Below are positions 57,895-64,000 of a stretch of 64,000 nucleotides of DNA, one piece after another. Origin of the DNA: Streptomyces shenzhenensis (GTDB lineage Bacteria > Actinomycetota > Actinomycetes > Streptomycetales > Streptomycetaceae); the NCBI RefSeq assembly GCF_003688995.1, contig NZ_PENI01000024.1, forward strand, positions 1-64,000, written 5' to 3'. The translations under genes were made by a program, and so were the position numbers. The notes below the pieces were generated by a model, which did no database searches, was not told the origin of the DNA, and was given only the letters and a program-made list of their open reading frames with translations. Every line of letters begins with the position of its first letter. The first letter of the stretch is position 1.

Positions 57895-58131
57895 GTGTCC
57901 ACTCTCCTTCGGCGCCAACTCCGGGGCAACGTGCGGAAAGTACCCCCGGGGGCTCACCGGCGCCGACATTTCGCCCGGATGCGGCCGGGGGCGCCGACGG
58001 GCCGCGAACCGAGGTTACCGATGGCCGACCTCCCGTGGTGGCCTCGGTGAAGCAGCGGGAAACACACTCTGTACCCTGGCCCGATCGTCGCCGCGCGAGC
58101 GGCAGTTGGGCCCCGGGTGGGAGGAACGGTC

Positions 58132-58899
58132 ATGGGTGCTGCGCCGGTTCTGGAGGAGCTGCGAGAGGTCTGTCAGCCGCAGGCCAAGCTGGCGAGCCGT
58201 AACGGCGAGCACTGGGCCGGGCGCCTGTACATGCGGCGCGTCTCGCTGCGCTTCACCCGCCAACTGGTGCGCACGCGCATCACGCCGGACCAGCTGACCT
58301 GGACCATGGTCGGCTGCGGGGTCGCGGCGGGCGCCGCGCTGCTGATACCGGGCCTGCCCGGGGCCGTGCTCGCCGTGATCCTGATGCAGCTCTTCCTGCT
58401 CTTCGACTGTGTGGACGGCGAGGTCGCCCGCTGGAAGGGGCAGAACAGCGCCACCGGCATCTACGTCGACCGGCTGGGCGCCTACCTCGCGGACGCGGCG
58501 CTGCTGGCGGGCGCCGGGTTCCGGGCCGCCGAGAACGGCTTCGGCGGCTGGCTGTCGGTCGGGATCGCGACGGCGCTCGGTGTCGTCCTGCTGAAGGCCT
58601 CCACCGATCTGGTGGACGTGGCCCGTGCCCGGCGCGGGCTCGGCGTCGCCGACGACGAGTCGACCAGGCCGCGCTCGCAGGGCGTGGCCCACGTGCGGCG
58701 GCTGGCGGCGGCGTTCAAGATCCACCGGGTGACGAACGGCATCGAGGCGTCGCTGGTGCTGCTGGTGGCGGCCGTCGCGGACGCCGTGACCGACGGGCTC
58801 GAACCGACGCGCTGGGCGCTCGGCGCGCTGGCCGTGATCACCTGGGTGATGGTCCCGGCCCACCTCCTGTCGATCCTGTCGTCGTCCCGCCTGCGCTGA
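58132..58899 (+). CDS. CDP-alcohol phosphatidyltransferase
   Basis: A 255-residue membrane enzyme. The family motif is FDCVDGEVARWKGQNSATGI then YVDRLGAYLAD (DGxxAR-x8-Gx3Dx3D, about residues 86-115). About five hydrophobic segments are present. It transfers a phosphatidyl group from CDP-diacylglycerol or another CDP-alcohol; the acceptor is not evident. ATG at 58132 follows AGGA. Its 3' end overlaps the convergent MerR gene by 62 bp. Confidence 0.9.
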   Translation: MGAAPVLEELREVCQPQAKLASRNGEHWAGRLYMRRVSLRFTRQLVRTRITPDQLTWTMVGCGVAAGAALLIPGLPGAVLAVILMQLFLLFDCVDGEVARWKGQNSATGIYVDRLGAYLADAALLAGAGFRAAENGFGGWLSVGIATALGVVLLKASTDLVDVARARRGLGVADDESTRPRSQGVAHVRRLAAAFKIHRVTNGIEASLVLLVAAVADAVTDGLEPTRWALGALAVITWVMVPAHLLSILSSSRLR

Positions 58900-59614
58900 G
58901 CCGGTCGCGGCGGTCGAGCCCGCCGAGGTGGTCGAGATACGCGTGCAGCCGGGCCGAGCCCGCGAGCATCGCGCGCGACCGGGCCGTGAGCGTCAGGGCG
59001 CGCAGCGCGAGCGCGGCCCGCAGCGCCTCGCCGCTGCCCTCCCGGCGCAGGTCGTCGAGGACCGGGCGGAGCTGCCCGAGGCCGTGGTGCGCGCGGCGCA
59101 GGGTGTGGATCAGCCGGGCGTCGCGCACGTCGGCGGGGGAGTAGCGGCGGTAGCGCGTGCCCCGTTCACGGCCGGGCGTGAGCAGGCCGGCGTCCTCCCA
59201 GACGCGGAGCGTGGACGTGCGGACGCCGAGCAGGTCCGCGACCTCCCCGATGCGCAGCCCCGCCCGCGGCACGGCTTTCGGTGGCTGTTTGGCGAGGGAC
59301 TCCAGCGCCTCGCCCGTCGCCCGCAGCGCGGCGCGCTCCTCGTGCAGCGCCGCGTGCGCCGCGTCCACGAGGGCGAGCGCGCCGGGCACGTCCGCGGCGT
59401 GCACCGCCCGCATGATCCTCGCCGCCTGTGCCGTCCCGTACCCCGCCGGCAGCGACCGGTACGTCAGCAGCGCCTGCCGGTGCACCTCCCGGAAGCTCCG
59501 GTACCCGGCCGCCGACCGCTCGGCCGGGGGCAGCACCCCTGCGTCCTCATAGTTGCGGATCTGCTGCGTCGAGACACCGACGGCACGCGCAAGATCCACG
59601 GTCCGCAGCCGCAC
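58838..59614 (-). CDS. Double-MerR transcriptional regulator (TioE-type)
   Basis: A 258-residue protein with two MerR winged-helix domains in tandem. The first is TVDLARAVGVSTQQIRNYED near residue 5, the second LRIGEVADLLGVRTSTLRVW near residue 117 followed by RYRRYSPADVRDARLIHTL. Most MerR proteins have one. GTG at 59614; the open frame extends far upstream but the domain starts here. Its 3' end overlaps the CDP-alcohol transferase by 62 bp. Confidence 0.85.
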   Translation of the reverse strand: MRLRTVDLARAVGVSTQQIRNYEDAGVLPPAERSAAGYRSFREVHRQALLTYRSLPAGYGTAQAARIMRAVHAADVPGALALVDAAHAALHEERAALRATGEALESLAKQPPKAVPRAGLRIGEVADLLGVRTSTLRVWEDAGLLTPGRERGTRYRRYSPADVRDARLIHTLRRAHHGLGQLRPVLDDLRREGSGEALRAALALRALTLTARSRAMLAGSARLHAYLDHLGGLDRRDRLSAGGTTTGSTGGGPGPSPR

Positions 59615-59634
59615 CCCGCGGCGCCCGGCCCGGG

Positions 59635-60024
59635 TCAGTTGTCCTTCGGTTCCTCGCCGGTCTCCTTGCGGCGGAGTTCCTCCTCGCGGCGGCGCAGGTC
59701 CGCCTCCCAGTTCTTCAGGAGCTGCTCGTCCCGCTTGTTGTCCTCGGCGAGGGACTTCAGGAACTCGGGGTTGTCGTCCGGGGCGACCTGCTCGAACTGG
59801 TGGTTGCGGTGCCACTCGGACGGTGTGCGGCCGCCCGCGGGCGGCCGGCGGACCTTGCCCGCGGCCAGCCAGACGATCGGGCCGACGATCCAGAAGAGCA
59901 GGATGATGAAGACCCAGGCGATCTTGGGCACATGCCGCGCCTCGTCCTCGGGCGTGTTCAGGCAATCGATCAGCGCGAAGATCGTCAGTGCCAGCGGCAC
60001 GAGGTACATCAGCAGCCTGAGCAT
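59635..60024 (-). CDS. PLDc_N-type small membrane protein
   Basis: A 129-residue protein. The N-terminal phospholipase-D-nuclease-N-terminal-like domain has two helices (LRLLMYLVPLALTIFALIDC and IAWVFIILLFWIVGPIVWLA), with ALIDCL and PKIAWV as the family stretch. A charged, coiled-coil-like cytoplasmic tail (LLKNWEADLRRREEELRRKE) follows. There is no catalytic PLD domain. ATG at 60024. Divergent from mqnL, with starts 88 bp apart. Confidence 0.88.
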   Translation of the reverse strand: MLRLLMYLVPLALTIFALIDCLNTPEDEARHVPKIAWVFIILLFWIVGPIVWLAAGKVRRPPAGGRTPSEWHRNHQFEQVAPDDNPEFLKSLAEDNKRDEQLLKNWEADLRRREEELRRKETGEEPKDN

Positions 60025-60112
60025 GTCGAGAAGTCCTCTGGAAATGATGGAGGGGTTCCGCACCGGCCCCCCGTGACGGGGCCAGGGTAGCCGCTCGGGG
60101 ATACTGGACCCC

Positions 60113-61570
60113 ATGGCTTATGACGATCTTCGCTCCTTGCTCAGGGCTCTGGAGCGCGAGGGGGACCTCAAGCGCATCAAGGCCGAGGTCGATCCCCATC
60201 TGGAGGTCGGGGAGATCGTCGACCGGGTGCAGAAGTCCGGCGGCCCGGCACTGCTCTTCGAGAACGTGCGCGGCTCGCGCATGCCGCTCGCCATGAACGT
60301 CTTCGGCACCGACCGACGGCTCCTCAAGTCCCTGGGCCTGAAGTCGTACGGCGAGATCTCCGACAAGATCGGCGGACTGCTCCGCCCCGAACTGCCGCAC
60401 GGCTTCGTCGGCGTGCGCGAGGCCTTCGGGAAGCTCGGCGCCATGACCCACGTACCGCCGAAGAAGGTCAAGTCGGACAGCGCGCCCGTGCAGGAGGTCG
60501 TCCTGCACGGCGAGGACGTCGATCTGCACGCGCTGCCCGCGCTGTTCACCTGGCCCAAGGACGGCGGCTCCTTCTTCAATCTGGGGCTCACCCACACCAA
60601 GGACCCGGAGACCGGGATCCGCAACCTCGGCCTGTACCGCCTCCAGCGCCACGACAGGCGCACCATCGGCATGCACTGGCAGATCCACAAGGACAGCCGG
60701 AACCACTACCAGGTCGCCGCCCGCAGGGGCGAGCGGCTGCCGGTCGCCATCGCCTTCGGCTGCCCGCCCGCCGTGACCTACGCGTCCACCGCCCCGCTCC
60801 CCGGCGACATCGACGAGTACCTCTTCGCCGGGTTCATCGCCGGCAGGCGGATCGAGATGGTCGACTGCAAGACCGTGCCCCTACAGGTGCCGGCCAACGC
60901 GGAGGTCGTCCTGGAGGGCTGGCTGGAACCCGGCGAGATGCTGCCGGAGGGCCCGTTCGGCGACCACACCGGCTTCTACACGCCCCAGGAGCCCTTCCCG
61001 GCGCTCACCATCGACTGCGTCACGATGCGCAGCCGGCCCCTGCTCCAGTCGATCGTCGTGGGCCGCCCCCCGACGGAGGACGGACCCCTCGGCCGGGCGA
61101 CCGAGCGCTTCTTCCTGCCCCTGCTGAAGATCATCGTCCCGGACATCGTGGACTACCACCTGCCCGAGGCGGGCGGCTTCCACAACTGCGCGATCGTGTC
61201 GATCGACAAGAAGTACCCGAAGCACGCCCAGAAGGTGATGCACGCCATCTGGGGCGCGCACATGATGTCGCTGACGAAGCTGATCGTGGTCGTCGACGCG
61301 GACTGCGACGTGCACGATCTGCACGAGGTCGCCTGGCGGGCCCTCGGCAACACGGACTACGCCCGCGACCTGAGCGTCGTGGAGGGCCCCGTCGACCATC
61401 TCGACCACGCCTCCTACCAGCAGTTCTGGGGCGGCAAGGCGGGCATCGACGCGACGAGGAAGTGGCCCGAGGAGGGCTACACGAGGGACGGGGGCTGGCC
61501 GGACATGGTCCTGTCGGACCCCGACACGGCGGCCCTGGTGGACCGCCGCTGGAAGGAGTACGGACTGTGA
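60113..61570 (+). CDS. mqnL: UbiD-family decarboxylase MqnL (menaquinone, futalosine pathway)
   Basis: A 485-residue prenylated-FMN-dependent decarboxylase of late menaquinone synthesis in the futalosine route. FFNLGLTHTKDPETGIRNLG near residue 161, HWQIHKDSRNHY near residue 186, and EPGEMLPEGPFGDHTGFYT near residue 280 (the catalytic Glu region) are UbiD hallmarks. ATG at 60113. Its TGA overlaps the GTG of a 28-codon ORF that precedes mqnP. It depends on the prenyl-FMN made by the UbiX-like MqnM encoded two genes downstream. Confidence 0.93.
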   Translation: MAYDDLRSLLRALEREGDLKRIKAEVDPHLEVGEIVDRVQKSGGPALLFENVRGSRMPLAMNVFGTDRRLLKSLGLKSYGEISDKIGGLLRPELPHGFVGVREAFGKLGAMTHVPPKKVKSDSAPVQEVVLHGEDVDLHALPALFTWPKDGGSFFNLGLTHTKDPETGIRNLGLYRLQRHDRRTIGMHWQIHKDSRNHYQVAARRGERLPVAIAFGCPPAVTYASTAPLPGDIDEYLFAGFIAGRRIEMVDCKTVPLQVPANAEVVLEGWLEPGEMLPEGPFGDHTGFYTPQEPFPALTIDCVTMRSRPLLQSIVVGRPPTEDGPLGRATERFFLPLLKIIVPDIVDYHLPEAGGFHNCAIVSIDKKYPKHAQKVMHAIWGAHMMSLTKLIVVVDADCDVHDLHEVAWRALGNTDYARDLSVVEGPVDHLDHASYQQFWGGKAGIDATRKWPEEGYTRDGGWPDMVLSDPDTAALVDRRWKEYGL

Positions 61571-61653
61571 AGGGCACCGACATGACGGGGTGCGGCAGCG
61601 CGGGGACGGGACTTCCCGGCCGCCGCGGGGGCGATCCGGAGTACGTCCTGTGA
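61567..61653 (+). CDS. 28-residue coupled micro-ORF between mqnL and mqnP
   Basis: GTG at 61567 overlaps the mqnL stop (GTGA), and its own TGA at 61651-61653 overlaps the GTG of mqnP. The peptide begins MKGTDMTGCGSAGTGLPGRR. Overlap at both ends in a dense operon suggests it is translated, perhaps only to carry ribosomes from mqnL to mqnP. No homologue is recognised and it is too short to judge coding bias. Confidence 0.45.
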   Translation: MKGTDMTGCGSAGTGLPGRRGGDPEYVL

Positions 61654-62552
61654 GCAGCGCTTCCGCCGCGATTCCGCAGCCGGGACGCACCAGGGCGTTC
61701 CTGCGCCTGGTGATGATCGAGCACTCCGTGTTCGCGCTGCCCTTCGCCTACATCGCGTCGCTGACGGCGATGTACGAGTGGGACAGGAACATCCACTGGG
61801 CCCGGCTGCTGCTGGTCACCGTCTGCATGGTGGGCCTGCGCACCTTCGCGATGGCGGTCAACCGGATCATCGACCGTGAGATCGACGCGCGGAACCCGCG
61901 CACCGCGCACCGCGAGCTGGTGACCGGCGCGATGTCCGTGCGGCATGCCTGGACCGGCGCCCTGGTCGCGCTGGTGGTCTTCCTCGGCGCGGCGGCCCTG
62001 CTGAACCCGCTGTGCCTGGCCCTCGCCCCCGTCGCGGTGATCCCGATGGTGGTCTACCCGTACGGCAAGCGGTTCACGAACTTCCCGCAGGCCATCCTGG
62101 GCCTGGCCCAGGCGATGGGTCCGGTCGGCGGCTGGCTCGCGATCAGTGGCGAGTGGTCCTGGAACGCGGTGATCCTCGGGCTCGCGGTCGGCGTCTGGAT
62201 CGGCGGCTTCGATCTGATCTACGCCTGCCAGGACGTGGACACCGACCGGGCGATCGGCGTCATGTCGGTGCCGGCCCGGTTCGGCATCCCGGCGGCGATC
62301 TGGGGCGCCCGGGTCTGCCACACCATCACGACGGCCCTGTTCGTCTGGTACGCGGTCGCCACGGACGCGGGCGCCTTCTTCTGGCTGGGCCTGCTGATCG
62401 TGGCCGGCGCGTTCGGCTACGAGCACACGATCGTCCGCCCGCACGATCTGTCCCGCCTCAACCGGGCGTTCTTCTCGACGAACGGTTTCATCGGCATCAG
62501 CCTCTTCGTCTGCGCCCTGATCGACCTGCTGATGCGGGGGCTGACCGTGTAG
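61650..62552 (+). CDS. mqnP: UbiA-family prenyltransferase MqnP
   Basis: A 300-residue membrane prenyltransferase that attaches the isoprenoid side chain to the naphthoate precursor. The two aspartate-rich motifs are NRIIDREIDARNPRT near residue 71 and YACQDVDTDRAIGVMSVP near residue 191. About eight transmembrane helices. GTG at 61650 overlaps the micro-ORF's stop. A weak hairpin at 62554-62580 follows. Confidence 0.93.
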   Translation: MSSASAAIPQPGRTRAFLRLVMIEHSVFALPFAYIASLTAMYEWDRNIHWARLLLVTVCMVGLRTFAMAVNRIIDREIDARNPRTAHRELVTGAMSVRHAWTGALVALVVFLGAAALLNPLCLALAPVAVIPMVVYPYGKRFTNFPQAILGLAQAMGPVGGWLAISGEWSWNAVILGLAVGVWIGGFDLIYACQDVDTDRAIGVMSVPARFGIPAAIWGARVCHTITTALFVWYAVATDAGAFFWLGLLIVAGAFGYEHTIVRPHDLSRLNRAFFSTNGFIGISLFVCALIDLLMRGLTV

Positions 62553-62658
62553 CTCCCTCGCCCCTTCGAGTGGCGGAGGGCGGACGGCTGGTGCGGGGAT
62601 CGTGCCCAGGCTGCCGCCCCGTCCTGAACACGATGGGGCGCGCCGGTACGCTCGTGGT

Positions 62659-63333
62659 GTGAACGCAGGAGAAACGCAGCGCGCGCCTTGGATCGTGGGG
62701 GTGTCCGGAGCTTCCGGAACACCGTATGCGGCGGCCGTGCTGCGAGCGCTGCTGGCCGCGGGGGAGCGGGTCGACCTCGTCGTGTCCCGGGCCTCGCGGC
62801 TCACGCTGCTCGACGAGACCCAGATCGCCTTCCGCGACGGCCACTGGCAGGACGACCTGCGGGAATGGCTGTCGCGTGGGGCCGACGGCAAGCCCGGGAC
62901 GTTCGCCGTGGACATCGAGCCGGTGCGGTACTGGAACGCGGGGGACCTGGCCGCCGGGCCGTCCTCGGGCTCGTACCCGGCGCGGGGCATGCTGATCGTC
63001 CCCGCCTCCACGGCCTGCGTGGCCGGTGTGGCGCTCGGCCTGTCCAAGGACCTGCTCCAGCGGGCGGCGAGCGTCACCCTCAAGGAGCGCCGCCCGCTGG
63101 TCGTGGCCGTACGGGAGACCCCGCTGAACGGTCAGACGCTGCGCCACCTGGTCGCCCTGGACGACGCGGGCGCGACCGTGCTGCCCGCCTCACCGGCCTT
63201 CTACGCGGGCGCCGGCCACATCCAGGACCTGGTGGACTTCGTGGCCGGCCGGGTCCTCGACGCGGCGGGCGTGCCGCACCGGCTCTACCGGCGCTGGGCG
63301 GGCGAACTCGGCGGTGGCAGCCGGACCGAGTGA
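62659..63333 (+). CDS. mqnM: UbiX-family flavin prenyltransferase MqnM
   Basis: A 224-residue enzyme that makes prenylated FMN for the UbiD-type MqnL. IVGVSGASGTPYAAAVLRAL near residue 11 is the FMN-phosphate loop, and GMLIVPASTACVAGVALGLS near residue 112, ETPLNGQTLRHLVALDDAG near residue 154 and HIQDLVDFVAGRVLD near residue 190 are typical. GTG at 62659 has no ribosome-binding site and follows a -10-like TACGCT by 6 nt, suggesting a leaderless transcript and its own promoter. Confidence 0.93.
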   Translation: MNAGETQRAPWIVGVSGASGTPYAAAVLRALLAAGERVDLVVSRASRLTLLDETQIAFRDGHWQDDLREWLSRGADGKPGTFAVDIEPVRYWNAGDLAAGPSSGSYPARGMLIVPASTACVAGVALGLSKDLLQRAASVTLKERRPLVVAVRETPLNGQTLRHLVALDDAGATVLPASPAFYAGAGHIQDLVDFVAGRVLDAAGVPHRLYRRWAGELGGGSRTE

Positions 63334-63428
63334 GTATCAGACGGCGCCGGCAGCGCTCACCTCTTCGGAAAACTTCAGGAACTCGGCAGATCTCACATCG
63401 GATCTCCTCAGCGGAAGGCTTCGATCGC

Positions 63429-63884
63429 ATGGACGCGGTGGACAGGCAGCTCATCCAGGCCCTGAGAGAGAACGGCCGGGCCTCGTACGCGGAGTTGGGG
63501 CGCCTCGTCGGACTGTCGGGCCCCAGCGTCACCGACCGCATCAACCGGCTGGAGGCGGCCGGCGTCATCACCGGCTACCGGGCCACCGTGAACGCGGCCT
63601 CCCTCGGCCTCGGTGTCACGGCCCTGATCGGTATCTCCCTGTCGGACGCGGCGGACCACGAGGACGTGGCCCGCAGGCTGAAGGACCTGCCCGAGATCGA
63701 GGACTGCTGGTTCATCGCGGGCGACGACTCGTTCATGCTCAAGGTGCGGGCGACGGACGTCGACGGCCTGGAGCGGATCATCCGCCGGCTGTCCGGGACC
63801 AAGGGCGTCTCGCGCACCCGCACCACCATCGTGCTGTCGACCAAGTGGGAGAACCGGGTGGGTGTGCTGCCCGAGGAGGTGTAG
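63429..63884 (+). CDS. AsnC/Lrp-family transcriptional regulator
   Basis: A 151-residue protein. The N-terminal HTH reads GRASYAELGRLVGLSGPSVT near residue 16 (DRINRLEAAGVITGY next). The C-terminal RAM domain has FIAGDDSFMLKVRATDVDGL near residue 96. Such regulators bind amino acids as octamers. ATG at 63429 follows GGAAGG at 63413. It lies within the menaquinone cluster, next to mqnE. Confidence 0.92.
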   Translation: MDAVDRQLIQALRENGRASYAELGRLVGLSGPSVTDRINRLEAAGVITGYRATVNAASLGLGVTALIGISLSDAADHEDVARRLKDLPEIEDCWFIAGDDSFMLKVRATDVDGLERIIRRLSGTKGVSRTRTTIVLSTKWENRVGVLPEEV

Positions 63885-63931
63885 CCGCAGGGGCGTACGG
63901 TGGGCGGAGTCTTCGAGAGAGAGGTAACGGC

Positions 63932-64000
63932 ATGGACGTCGGGCTCAAGCGCGAGCTGGAGGAGAAGGTCCGGGCGGGCGTCCGCCTGACCCGCGAGGAC
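63932..64000 (+). CDS. mqnE: Start of aminofutalosine synthase MqnE (cut by the window end)
   Basis: ATG at 63932 behind GAGG begins MDVGLKRELEEKVRAGVRLT, 23 codons before the window ends. This matches the N-terminus of Streptomyces MqnE, the radical-SAM enzyme that makes aminofutalosine. The catalytic part is outside the window, so the call rests on the opening sequence and the mqnL-mqnP-mqnM neighbourhood. Confidence 0.75.
   Translation, partial: MDVGLKRELEEKVRAGVRLTRED

Noticed and set aside
1..64000. tRNA genes, attachment sites and integrases
   Set aside because: Read by eye, no cloverleaf with a matching CCA-side stem and no integrase motif was found. A tRNAscan-SE run would settle this.

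Overview
This window is high-GC actinobacterial DNA, almost certainly from a Streptomyces chromosome. It carries the developmental sigma factor gene bldN and its anti-sigma gene rsbN, the redox repressor gene rex fused to a hemACD operon, the small BldC-like regulator gene bdtA, and genes of the futalosine menaquinone branch. GTG/TTG starts, 4-base start/stop overlaps and near-leaderless starts (a -10-like hexamer a few bases before the start codon) are common.

Layout. 1-7 kb: the tail of an rRNA operon (5S rRNA and terminator), a HAD phosphatase, an MFS exporter, an AcuC-type deacetylase, a phosphatase, bdtA, a 32-codon ribosomal bS22-type gene, an NAD-dependent epimerase and a PlsC-type acyltransferase. 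7-11 kb: a 166-bp MITE-like element whose right end supplies the rsbN stop codon, then rsbN and bldN (minus strand), a HAD-IB phosphatase and a glutaredoxin. 11.3-18.3 kb: a Rex operator, rex-hemA-hemC-hemD with overlapping genes, then hemB. 18.6-25 kb: small or poorly known genes and a visibly less GC-biased patch with an HTH/TPR regulator plus a 5-formyltetrahydrofolate cyclo-ligase-like gene, a divergent zinc-ribbon/membrane mini-operon, and wrecked XRE and HAD genes. 25-33.5 kb: argS, class I lysS, a DUF2637 membrane protein, two DUF3558 lipoproteins and rtcB. 33.5-47.7 kb: regulators (MarR, AraC, a two-component pair, a truncated LacI), a YnfA protein, an SDR, a flavin monooxygenase with its reductase, a GNAT, an MprF-like lipid aminoacyltransferase, a D-aminopeptidase and an M23 peptidase. 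47.9-56.7 kb: hemL, a histidine phosphatase, a deacetylase-like lipoprotein, and the system II cytochrome c maturation genes (resA, ccdA, resB, ccsB). 56.7-64 kb: SRPBCC, deaminase, CDP-alcohol phosphotransferase, double-MerR and PLDc_N genes, then the menaquinone genes mqnL, a micro-ORF, mqnP, mqnM, an AsnC regulator and the start of mqnE.

How the genes fit together. The window is rich in respiratory supply functions. Rex senses NADH/NAD+ and has its operator in front of rex-hemACD. hemB and hemL complete the steps to uroporphyrinogen, the ccs genes attach heme to cytochromes c, and the mqn genes make the quinone. A second theme is development: BldD targets (bdtA, bldN) and a sigma-BldN-like promoter in front of its own anti-sigma gene. 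The least explained parts are the 20.4-25 kb patch, the short repeats that have entered or abut coding sequence (rsbN, hemC, the AraC gene), and several tiny translationally coupled ORFs.
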